In this document: piece after piece, positions 25,559 to 34,500 of the stretch | How positions within the stretch are numbered: the first letter of the stretch is position 1 | Layout: every line of letters begins with the position of its first letter | NCBI GenBank assembly: GCA_045113275.1 | Contig: JBGUIU010000362.1 | Coordinates: 4,627 to 68,626, forward strand | Direction: 5' to 3' | Source: UBA1181 sp045113275 | GTDB lineage: Bacteria; Bacteroidota; Bacteroidia; Bacteroidales; Paludibacteraceae | DNA length: 64,000 nucleotides | Notes under the pieces: model-generated | Told to the model about the DNA's origin: nothing | Seen by the model: the letters and a program-made list of their open reading frames with translations, nothing else | The model's database searches: none | Made by a program: the position numbers and the translations under genes

Positions 25559-26890
25559 ATGAAAATTGTTATTGCAGGAGCCGGAGAAGTCGGCACACAT
25601 TTGGCAAAGATGCTTTCTAGAGAAAATCACGATATTGTTGTGATCGAAGAGGATAGAGAGAAAGTACAGAATATAGAGAAATTATATGATTTGATTGCTG
25701 TACAAGGAATTTGTACGGCTCTTCAGGATTTAAAGGAAGCAGGCACAAAAGATGCAGATTTGTTTATTGGCGTAACACCTATAGAGAGTCGAAATATCAC
25801 ATCCTGTATTTTAGCTCATAAATTAGGTGCCAAAAAAACAGTGGCACGTATCAATAATTATGAATACCTACTTGAAGAGAATCAAAAGTTTTTTAATGAT
25901 TTAGGTATAGATGCTTTGATTTATCCTGAATTATTGGCAGCTAAGGAGATAACTGCCTCTATCAAAATGAATTGGGTGAGACAATGGATGGAGTTTTCGA
26001 ATGGTGCATTGACGTTGATTGGTATGAAGATTAGGGCGAATGCACCTATCATCAATCAGAAGTTGATGAACCTGAAAAATAGTGAGTTCTATCGTGTCGT
26101 TTCTATTCGTAGGAATTCCGAGACCATCATTCCTAAAGGTGCTGATGAGATAAAAGCGAATGATATTGTATATTTTATTACTACAAAGGATTACATTCCA
26201 GATGTGCGGAAGCAAGCTGGAAAGGAAGTGATTCAGGTAAAAGATCTAATGATCGTAGGGGGTGGTAATATAACAATGAAGACTATTCAGAGTATGCCAG
26301 ATAATATGGATGTGAAGGTTTTGGAAAAAGATAAGCAGAAGGTAAATGCTCTTATGGAAAAAACCGATAATGCTATGATTATCAACGTGGATACTAGTGA
26401 TTTGGACATTCTGAGAGATGAGAATATAGAAGACATGGATGCTTTTGTGGCCTTGTCAGATAACTCTGAGACCAACATATTGGCATGTATTGCAGCAAAA
26501 CGATTTGGCTTGAAAAAAACAATTGCTGAAATTGAGAATGTTGATTATATCCAATTGGCAGAGAGTTTGGATATCGGTACGGTGATTAATAAAAAATTGT
26601 TGGCCGCTAGTTATATCTATCAATATACCCTTGATGCAGATGTGCACAATGTGAAGTGTTTGACGCATGTAGATGCCGAGGTGGTTGAATTGACACCAAA
26701 AGAAGGATCGCAGATAACCAAAGGTAAGATTATGGATGTAAAACTGCCGAATGATATCTTTATTGGTGGTGTGATTAGAAATGGAGAGGGATTCATTGCC
26801 AATGGACAGACTCATATTCAGGCAGGAGATGATGTGATAGTCTTCTGTTCTGCTGCTAGTTTCCATAAGTTGGATGGCTTGTTTAATTGA
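25559..26890 (+). CDS. trkA: Trk potassium-uptake regulatory subunit TrkA
   Basis: This 443-aa cytoplasmic gating protein has two tandem RCK units. Each has a Rossmann NAD-binding domain (first MKIVIAGAGEVGTHLAKML; second about residue 228, LMIVGGGNITMKTI) followed by a TrkA-C domain. Acidic residues ending beta-2 (VVIEED) match NAD(H) preference. It controls the TrkH channel in response to nucleotides. The trkH gene, often adjacent, is not found next to it here; an SMP-30 lipoprotein follows instead. Confidence 0.93.
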   Translation: MKIVIAGAGEVGTHLAKMLSRENHDIVVIEEDREKVQNIEKLYDLIAVQGICTALQDLKEAGTKDADLFIGVTPIESRNITSCILAHKLGAKKTVARINNYEYLLEENQKFFNDLGIDALIYPELLAAKEITASIKMNWVRQWMEFSNGALTLIGMKIRANAPIINQKLMNLKNSEFYRVVSIRRNSETIIPKGADEIKANDIVYFITTKDYIPDVRKQAGKEVIQVKDLMIVGGGNITMKTIQSMPDNMDVKVLEKDKQKVNALMEKTDNAMIINVDTSDLDILRDENIEDMDAFVALSDNSETNILACIAAKRFGLKKTIAEIENVDYIQLAESLDIGTVINKKLLAASYIYQYTLDADVHNVKCLTHVDAEVVELTPKEGSQITKGKIMDVKLPNDIFIGGVIRNGEGFIANGQTHIQAGDDVIVFCSAASFHKLDGLFN

Positions 26891-26927
26891 TATAATAGAA
26901 TTTGTTAAATGTTTCCACTAAATTTTT

Positions 26928-27917
26928 ATGTATAAGTATAAAACGTTGGTTTGGCTTTTGTTCCTGATGGGAATGGTTTCTTCATGTCAAACAGATTCAA
27001 AGAAAAAAGAGGACGCAATAAGTATGAATGTTTTAAAGGAGAATGAGTGTCGTATCGTCGTAGATGATGTGATGCAAGTAGGAGAGGGGGCAATATGGGA
27101 TTATAAATATCATCGTCTTTTGTGGATTGATACCCAGGGGAAATTGATGATATATACCCCTCAAGATGGAATGAATAGAGTTATAAAGTTGGATCGTATG
27201 ATTGGTACGGTAGTTCCGTATAAACAAGATACTGTATTGGTTGGTTTAGAGGATGGTGTTTATGAGATGAGTTTGATATCTGAGCAGTTGACACTGATAG
27301 CAGATCCGGAAGGAAGAGAGGCAGGAAACCGTTACAATGATGGGAAATGTGATTCCATGGGACGATTGTGGATTGGTTCGATGGATGCCAATTGTACACC
27401 AAAGAAAGCTAATTTCTTCAAAGTCAATTGTGATGGGTCTTCAGAAAAGATATTGGATTCTGTCACGATATCGAATGGTGTAATATGGTCTCCAGAGTGT
27501 ACAAAGATGTATTACCATGATTCTCCTACCGCTAAAATCACAGTTTTTGATTTTAATGTTAAAGAGGGATCCGTAATGAATCGGAAAGAGATCGTTTCGT
27601 TGCCCGTCGATATGGGTACTCCGGATGGAAACTGTATGGATGAGGAAGGTATGCTATGGGTTGCTAATTGGGGTGCCGCTTGTGTGACACGTTGGAACCC
27701 ACAGACAGGTGAATTATTGAAAAAAATAGATGTTCCCGCATTAAATGTAGCCTCTGTTGCATTTGGAGGGGACGATATGGATCTGTTGTTTATCACAACA
27801 GCCTCTTTGTATATGCCAGAAGATAAAGGATGCAATTATCCTGATGCAGGAAAACTATTCGTGGTTAAGCCTGGTGTAAAAGGATTGAAATGTAATTATT
27901 GGAAATGTGGTCAATAA
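26928..27917 (+). CDS. SMP-30/gluconolactonase-like lipoprotein
   Basis: This 329-aa protein has a lipoprotein signal (GMVSSCQTD, Cys about 20) and a six-bladed beta-propeller of the SMP-30/LRE family. Typical segments are GEGAIWD, a metal-binding Glu early in the propeller, RYNDGKCDSMGRLWIGSMD, ISNGVIWSP, and GTPDGNCMDEEGMLWVANW. The latter two carry the conserved Asn and Asp metal ligands. It likely hydrolyses a sugar lactone at the periplasmic face. It starts 37 bases after trkA and is closed by a long hairpin. Confidence 0.87.
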   Translation: MYKYKTLVWLLFLMGMVSSCQTDSKKKEDAISMNVLKENECRIVVDDVMQVGEGAIWDYKYHRLLWIDTQGKLMIYTPQDGMNRVIKLDRMIGTVVPYKQDTVLVGLEDGVYEMSLISEQLTLIADPEGREAGNRYNDGKCDSMGRLWIGSMDANCTPKKANFFKVNCDGSSEKILDSVTISNGVIWSPECTKMYYHDSPTAKITVFDFNVKEGSVMNRKEIVSLPVDMGTPDGNCMDEEGMLWVANWGAACVTRWNPQTGELLKKIDVPALNVASVAFGGDDMDLLFITTASLYMPEDKGCNYPDAGKLFVVKPGVKGLKCNYWKCGQ

Positions 27918-27922
27918 AAAAC

Positions 27923-27977
27923 ACACATTCTTCTATCTGTTTGTGCCTGTAAGTACAGATTAGATAGAAGAATGTGT
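27923..27977. terminator. Long bidirectional hairpin terminator
   Basis: ACACATTCTTCTATCT (27923-27938) pairs perfectly over 16 bases with AGATAGAAGAATGTGT (27962-27977). It lies between the stops of two convergent genes, with A-rich and T-rich flanks. Confidence 0.75.
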
Positions 27978-27991
27978 TTGATATACTTAAT

Positions 27992-28804
27992 TTATTTCTC
28001 CCAGAACAAAATCTCTCCTGCGTTGTTGATGATAGAAGACTCTTTATCTGCAGAGTTTAATGTCTTATTATTGCTGTCAAAGTAGAACAATGCTGTATCA
28101 TTACTGTTGATATGATCAACACTCTTTGCAAAATATCCTTCGCCATTAAAGACTAACACACTATTGCTGCTTGATAATGTGATGTTTTCGTTGTTATTCA
28201 TTATCAGTAACGCAGTAGTCGCTGATACACTTTCGATTTTGAATGATGCGATGTGTGAGCGATTAACAGCTGAGAAGATATAGCTTTTCGATTGAGAGGC
28301 TGTAATACTGTTGAATGCTTTTGGCGCTCTTTGTGTGCTCTCTTTGAAGAAATGATACTCCGTTTTTATCTTTGTTCCGTTTTTCGTTCCATGCGTTGTG
28401 AAGATCATGCTGGATGTGCTGTTGAAAGAGACTATGGCATCGTGGCATGGAAACTCATTTAAATTAGTGAAATGAATAGTATCTTTCGAGAGTGTATATT
28501 GATCATTGTATTTTACAATATAGTTATCGCTGGCACGATATTCAATAAGATAATATCCATCCAAACCGAATGTATAGGGTATGTTAGCCCACTCATCTGA
28601 AAAATCAGAACTTACTTCATTGTATCTCCAAGTGGAACCTGCCTCCAATTCTAGAATGACCTTTTTCTGGCATACCCATGTTCCTGGAAGGGTAGTCTGA
28701 GCGTCAATAGGTTCCTCTGGTTCTTCTTTCGTACAAGAGAAAACCGATAGTGACAATGATAGTATAAAGAGGCTTTTTGTTATTAGTGATATATATTTTT
28801 TCAT
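27992..28804 (-). CDS. Lipoprotein of unknown function
   Basis: This 270-aa protein has a clear lipobox (LSVFSCTKEEPEEP, Cys about 24), so it should be membrane-anchored at the cell envelope. The mature part is beta-rich, with a lipocalin-like opening (LPGTWVCQKKV), GYYLIEYRASDNYIVKY and a second beta block after residue 165. I do not recognise a named family. A remote lipocalin/DUF relationship is possible. It stands alone on its strand after the beta-barrel protein gene. Confidence 0.65.
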   Translation of the reverse strand: MKKYISLITKSLFILSLSLSVFSCTKEEPEEPIDAQTTLPGTWVCQKKVILELEAGSTWRYNEVSSDFSDEWANIPYTFGLDGYYLIEYRASDNYIVKYNDQYTLSKDTIHFTNLNEFPCHDAIVSFNSTSSMIFTTHGTKNGTKIKTEYHFFKESTQRAPKAFNSITASQSKSYIFSAVNRSHIASFKIESVSATTALLIMNNNENITLSSSNSVLVFNGEGYFAKSVDHINSNDTALFYFDSNNKTLNSADKESSIINNAGEILFWEK

Positions 28805-28883
28805 GTGCTTATTTGTTTAGTTAATTAATATAAGCGAATATAAAAAATTAAATTGTTACATGGAAGTATTCCGAATAAAATTA

Positions 28884-30272
28884 TTAGAATTTTACGGTTA
28901 GGGCTACTTCCGTTGAGAAATCATTTCGTTTATAGTCTTCCGTTGGGAGCTTGCTTCTATATTCGTGATAGAATCCGGTACAGATAAAGAAATGCGTACT
29001 GATTTTGCAATCGAAGTTGACGGATGTGTCAAATATATAATCGTTGAAATCCTCGAAACTAGGTTGGTAAAAGGATATACAATTGATGGTTAACACATCG
29101 CCTATTTTTTGCCGTATCTTGGGACGAAGAGAGAGTCGATAGTTACGTTCACTTAAGATGCTTTTCTCTGGTGTATATTTAACGCGATCGAACATGAATG
29201 CGGCGCTAATGGAATAACTACAAAGGTCGGGTTTATCATATATTCGTAATTTGACACCCGTCAGAGCACTTATTTTGTAATCGTAGGCTTTGAATTTGTT
29301 TGTGATGAATTCAATGGCCACAAAAGGCGACCATCGGTTGTATTGTAGAATGTCTGTTTTGATAGAAGCCTTTAGTTCTTTATTCCTCAGTGTTTCATTG
29401 TCTTTCTTATAGACGAATTTGTAATTGGTAAGGAATGAAATAAGACTGTCATTTCTGCTAATTTCACCAGACGTGTTAAATCCTAAATCATTGATGTTTC
29501 CTGAATTGAAAATTCCACCGAGAGAAGCTTCGAAAAACCACTTTTTTTCATTGTCGTTTTTACTGGATGCAATTGTTTCTATTGAGGGAGAGCATTTGCG
29601 TATCTCTATATCATCTAAGGCCAAGTCTCCTTCACTTCCTGATGCACCACAATATACTTTAAACATAAGGGAAGTTCCATCTTCTGGAACTATGAAAGAC
29701 ATTTCGAATTTTTGCCATGCATAATTTCCATGATCAATAAAGAAATTTTTTTCCTTATAGATATTTCCATACGGATCTTCTATGGACAAGGATATAGGAG
29801 CGTCAAAGGATGCATTAATGGGATGTCCCCATACCGAAAAATACAAGTGCGTATCGTGGGCTAGATTGTTTAATTTATACACGTAAACTGAGGTGCGGTA
29901 ATCCAAGTCTATCTGCATAAAATAGCCCTTTTGAAGGTCGTCTTCGTGTGTGTGATCGCCAAAATCTGCATACCAATCAGAGTATATGTGAGGGGGATCT
30001 CCCTCGAGTTTTTTCCTTCGTACGGGTTCTTTTCTAAGACTATATGCATCATATCCCAACCGCCACAGATGGCTGGAATAGTTCAAACTATTTATTGAAT
30101 CGGGTAATGGGTCTTCCCTTCTTTCTGCATCCGTAACAAGATTTCCACCAAAGTCCTCTTTGAATATTACGGTTCCTTCGTCGCAATCGAAATTTTGTGC
30201 ATCAATAGGTTGTGTTACTACAATCCATCCAATAAATAATATGGTTCTACGTATAAGTTTTGTCCAAATCAT
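28884..30272 (-). CDS. Secreted jelly-roll domain fused to a DUF481-like outer-membrane barrel
   Basis: This 462-aa protein has a signal peptide (TQPIDAQ, cleavage near residue 26). Residues about 27-230 form a beta-sandwich-like region of the type used for binding (FKEDFGG, SVWGHPINASFDAPISLS, FKVYCGASGSEGDLALDDIEIRK), resembling MAM/carbohydrate-binding modules. After a short polar linker, residues about 245-462 show alternating amphipathic strands ending ALTVKF, like DUF481 (YdiY-type) eight-to-ten-strand barrels. I know both parts separately but not this fusion. It has a perfect promoter and no close operon partner. Confidence 0.65.
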   Translation of the reverse strand: MIWTKLIRRTILFIGWIVVTQPIDAQNFDCDEGTVIFKEDFGGNLVTDAERREDPLPDSINSLNYSSHLWRLGYDAYSLRKEPVRRKKLEGDPPHIYSDWYADFGDHTHEDDLQKGYFMQIDLDYRTSVYVYKLNNLAHDTHLYFSVWGHPINASFDAPISLSIEDPYGNIYKEKNFFIDHGNYAWQKFEMSFIVPEDGTSLMFKVYCGASGSEGDLALDDIEIRKCSPSIETIASSKNDNEKKWFFEASLGGIFNSGNINDLGFNTSGEISRNDSLISFLTNYKFVYKKDNETLRNKELKASIKTDILQYNRWSPFVAIEFITNKFKAYDYKISALTGVKLRIYDKPDLCSYSISAAFMFDRVKYTPEKSILSERNYRLSLRPKIRQKIGDVLTINCISFYQPSFEDFNDYIFDTSVNFDCKISTHFFICTGFYHEYRSKLPTEDYKRNDFSTEVALTVKF

Positions 30273-30297
30273 AACTTAATAATATGCTATTACTTAA

Positions 30298-30329
30298 CAA
30301 ATATAAAAAATTGATGCACTATTATCAAA
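30298..30329 (-). promoter_or_regulatory. Promoter of the jelly-roll/barrel gene
   Basis: On the minus strand TTTG (30326-30329), 20 bases, then TATATTTG (30298-30305): an exact Bacteroidota promoter about 20 bases upstream of the start of translation after allowing for the initiation site. Confidence 0.8.
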
Positions 30330-30407
30330 GGATACGATGAATGTCATAAGATATTATGGCAAACTCTTTCGTTATAATCCTTCAGATCTGGTTTCCGTTT
30401 GTGTATG

Positions 30408-31433
30408 TTACATTTCAACTCTAGAAAATGGAGGTAATGAAATATCACAAAAATCTTTGTTTTGATATTTAAAATAACCTGCTATCGCAACCATAGCTCC
30501 ATTATCTGTTGTATAGGAGAATTTCGGAATGTATATTGTCCATTTGAATCGTTTGGCATAATCTTCGAAAGCAGAGCGAAGTGCGGAATTTGCAGACACA
30601 CCACCAGCTACGGCAACACGGTTGATACCTAAGTCTTTAGCTGCTTTTCTTAATTTAGTCATTAGAATATCCACCACCGTATATTGAAGAGAAGCACATA
30701 GATCGTTTTTGTTTTCTTCTATGAAGTTGGCATTCTTCTTCAGTTCATCTCTAAGTAGATATAAAAAGGATGTTTTTAATCCGCTGAAACTGTAATCGTA
30801 GTTGGGTATCTGAGGCTTGTGGAACTGAAAAGCTTTTGGATTTCCTTCTTTTGCTAGTCGGTCGATGACAGGACCGCCAGGATAGGGAAGTCCCATCACT
30901 TTCGCACATTTGTCGAAAGCTTCCCCCGCAGCGTCGTCAATGGTTTGTCCTGTGATTTCCATGTCGTAGGGACTTTTCACTAACACGATTTGGGAATTTC
31001 CGCCAGAAACTAATAAGCAGAGGAAAGGGAATTGAGGAAGTTCTTTCTCTTCTCCCTTGACTTGAATGAAATGAGCCAGTATATGAGCCTGTAGATGATT
31101 GACATCTATAAGTGGAATATTTAGTGCTAATGATAATCCTTTGGCGAAAGAGGTACCTACTAATAGCGAGCCCATTAATCCTGGTCCACGGGTAAATGCT
31201 ATGGCAGATAAATCTTCTTTCTTTATGCCTGATTGTTTTATTGCTTCATGTACAACAGGAATAATGTTTTGTTGATGTGCACGAGAAGCTAACTCAGGAA
31301 CTACACCACCATACGCTTCATGTACTTTCTGACTGGCAATTACATTGGATAATAAAAATCCATCACTCAAGACTGCCGCAGATGTGTCGTCGCAAGAGGA
31401 TTCTATCGCTAAAATATTAACCGACTTTCTCAT
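30408..31433 (-). CDS. tsaD: tRNA threonylcarbamoyladenosine transferase TsaD
   Basis: This 341-aa ASKHA-fold enzyme completes the t6A modification at position 37 of ANN-decoding tRNAs, with TsaB and TsaE. It begins ILAIESSCDDTSAAV, has the metal-binding HLQAHILAH (two His), GGNSQIVLV, DDAAGEAFDK, and the C-terminal AVAGGVSANSALR and TDNGAMVA blocks. It is essential in most bacteria and of normal length. It is transcribed divergently from the TamB-like gene; a TAATTTTG -7 element lies at 31459-31466 on its strand. Confidence 0.96.
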   Translation of the reverse strand: MRKSVNILAIESSCDDTSAAVLSDGFLLSNVIASQKVHEAYGGVVPELASRAHQQNIIPVVHEAIKQSGIKKEDLSAIAFTRGPGLMGSLLVGTSFAKGLSLALNIPLIDVNHLQAHILAHFIQVKGEEKELPQFPFLCLLVSGGNSQIVLVKSPYDMEITGQTIDDAAGEAFDKCAKVMGLPYPGGPVIDRLAKEGNPKAFQFHKPQIPNYDYSFSGLKTSFLYLLRDELKKNANFIEENKNDLCASLQYTVVDILMTKLRKAAKDLGINRVAVAGGVSANSALRSAFEDYAKRFKWTIYIPKFSYTTDNGAMVAIAGYFKYQNKDFCDISLPPFSRVEM

Positions 31434-31458
31434 TTCGTTAAATTTTTTTAAACGTCTG

Positions 31459-31466
31459 CAAAATTA
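31459..31466 (-). promoter_or_regulatory. -7 element of tsaD
   Basis: The reverse complement reads TAATTTTG, matching TAnnTTTG, 26 bases upstream of the tsaD start. The -33 element is not clear. Confidence 0.45.
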
Positions 31467-31511
31467 CAAAAATCAGACAATAAAAGTGTCCATACCATGA
31501 AAACAATTTGT

Positions 31512-31519
31512 TAAATTTG
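31512..31519 (+). promoter_or_regulatory. -7 element of the TamB-like gene
   Basis: TAAATTTG matches the -7 consensus. Initiation about seven bases downstream would leave a leader of about 17 bases before the ATA at 31543, a typical distance in this window, and too long a leader for the TTG at 31612. Confidence 0.5.
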
Positions 31520-31542
31520 CATAGAATATATATTGATTTGAT

Positions 31543-34500
31543 ATAAAACGATTTACTTACATATTACTTTCCATCTTAGGAGTATTTTTACTGTTTCTCT
31601 TATTTGGGTATTTGACGTTGCAGAATAAACGAATGCAGCGTTCGGTGGTTGATATGGTAAATACGAGCCTTTCTCATCAGGTTGGTAGTAAGGTTTCTAT
31701 AGAAGAAATTGACTGGAATTTCCCTAATAGTTTTGTTTTGAAGGATGTATATGTAGAGGATAAGAATCGAGATACCATGTTGTTTATGGATCGAACGAAG
31801 GTCACGATCAATTTATGGAGGTTGTTATCTTCCCAGATCTCGTTCCGAACCATCCAGTTTACAGGCTTGGAGGCGAATCTCTCAGTGGATTCTGCACAGG
31901 TGCCTAATTTTCAGTTCTTTATAGATGCTTTTAAGTCTGATAATAATGATACGTTGTCTTTAAAATGGACAATGGATATAGAATCATTTGCGTTTGAAGA
32001 TTGTCAGATCTCTTATAAAAACCCATATGTTGCAGAGAACATGATCGGAAGATTTAATCCGAATGATGTGAGATTATATGATATCAACGGATGCTTGTAT
32101 GTCCGTACGTATGAAGATGATTCTCTGAATGTTAAAGTGGATAATATATCATTTAAAGAACAGTCTGGTTTCGTGGTGGATGATATCTCTACGGTGGTTG
32201 CCTTAAATGATGAGAATGTGAATCTGACGAAATTTGTTTTAAAGACGCCGAATGGTTCATTGGAAATAAAGAAATCGATTCTCTATCATCAGCATTATGA
32301 GGCATTGAAAAGGCCTCAGGAGCTGTTGCGTGGGGCAGTTCAATTTTCACCTTCCGTGATTAAATTGTCTGATTTCTCTGTCTTCCATCCTGCATTAGAT
32401 CTTTTGCAGGAGCCATTTACGATTGATGGAGAAATTTATGGTTCGCTCTCTCATATTCAAGCGAATGGTTTGATGATGAAGTATGGTAAATCTACTTGTA
32501 TATCGGGAGATATGGCCGTGAGAAATTTATATCCAGATGCTAGAAAGATGAGTTTGGTGGCTAACGTAGAAAAGATATCATCGAATTATTCGGAGTTGTC
32601 GGATTTGCTTTGGGTGGCATTGGATCGTGATATTCAGTTGCCTAAGACCTTAGACTCTCTTGGTGTTATTTCTTATCGTGGTTCCTTGAACGGTGATTTA
32701 TCCAATATGCTGTCGGAAGGAATGATTCTGTCAAATATGGGAACATTGAACGTATCTGTCGCTATGAAATCTCAGGATCTTCAGTTCAATTCATATACGA
32801 TAGAAGGAAAAGTGAATTCTAATGATTGTCATTTGAATAAAGTCTTTGGCGATGCATCTAATTTAGGCAATTTGACATTCAACGCAGATATCCTTCTTCA
32901 TAAGGTGTCTGACCGAAACTTTAAACTGAAAGCACAGGGAGCTGTCGATTCGTTTTATTATAAGAATTATTGTTACGAGAATATTCGGTTGGATGGTAAT
33001 TTTGATAATAATGGCTTTGACGGTAAGTTGTTAATGAGTGATCCTAATGCCGAATTGAGTTTCATAGGTAAGGCCGATTTAAGAAAAGAAAATCCATTGT
33101 ATCATTTTTCTTCGAATGTGAGGGATTTCAATTTGACAAAGACTCATTTGATGGAAAGTGCCGAAGATACACATCTTTCATTTGATGTGGAAACCAATTT
33201 TGTGGGGAATAATTTGGATGACCTGGAAGGTTCTTTCTCTTTGGACAATGTGGTGTTTGCTCAAGGGGAGAAAGAGTTAATCATGAATAATTTAAGTATA
33301 TCGGCGTCTGTTTTACCAGGTGAAAATAAAAAGTTGTCGGTATATTCAGATTATATTAACGGATATATAAAAGGTAAATATGCATTGACCACCCTTCCTG
33401 CTTTCTTTTATAATATCGCACATCTATACCTTCCAGCCGTGGTGAAGGATGAAAAGAAGGTCGTGTCCAAAAATGGTAGGATTAATAATTTCACGTATGA
33501 TTTTTCTATCGAAAATTTAGACCCTATTCATGATGTTTATCCGATGCCGTTGGTGGTGGAAGATGAAGCGAGGTTGAAGGGGTTTGTCAATGAGTTGACT
33601 CATAAGTTCAGAGTTCGTTTAGAGGCTCCATATGTTAAGAAAGGTGAGTCAACTCTTCGAAATGTAGTATTGTTATGTGAGAACCCTTATGATCAGTTGA
33701 AACTGATGTGTAGGATGGATTATCATCCTAAAAACACTTCTCGTCGCCCATATTATCTTTCGCTAAATACGGATGCTAAGAACAATGATGTGAATATGGA
33801 TTTCAATTTCAGTAATTCAGTGGAGGAGACATATAGCGGTAAAGTGAAGTTGGAAACATTATTTAAGGATTATGTAAAAGGTGAAGGACTTACAGCGGAT
33901 ATTCATATTTCACCTTCTCATATCATCATGAATGATACGATATGGACGATAAAAGAGAGTTCGATTGTGTTAGACAAGAAGTGGATTTCTGTAGATAGCT
34001 TTAAATTTAGTCATGGCACACAATACTTATATGTGAATGGTGTGAATTCATCTGTTGCATCTGATAGTATAAATGTTCATTTCAGTGATTTGTATTTGGG
34101 TTATATCAGTGATATAATTGCGAATGATGATATCTCTTTTAATGGTGTGGCTGATGGTGATGTCTTCCTGTTTAAATTGTTTGACATGCCATATTTTAAG
34201 GGCGATTTGTATGTTTATGATAGTGAAATTAATGATTGTGTCTTGGGAGACATGTCAATTGTATCGGCTTGGAAAGATAAAGAGAAGTGTATTGATTTTA
34301 ATGCGGAATTATTATCACCATATAAGGATAATACAAATCTGTCCAAGTCAAAGCTTCACGGCGGTGTGTTCCTCGGTAATGACTCGTTATATATTGGCGG
34401 AAAGTTAAAGGATGTCAGCATGGGCTTCCTTCGTAAATATTTAAAGAATGTATTGCAAAACAATACAGGAACGGTGAGTGGTGATATTGCTGCTTATGGT

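Noticed and set aside
25466..25630. 55-codon N-terminal extension of the PAP2 phosphatase
   Set aside because: It overlaps the start of trkA and lies upstream of the exact promoter at 25488-25519; the family starts match ATG 25465.
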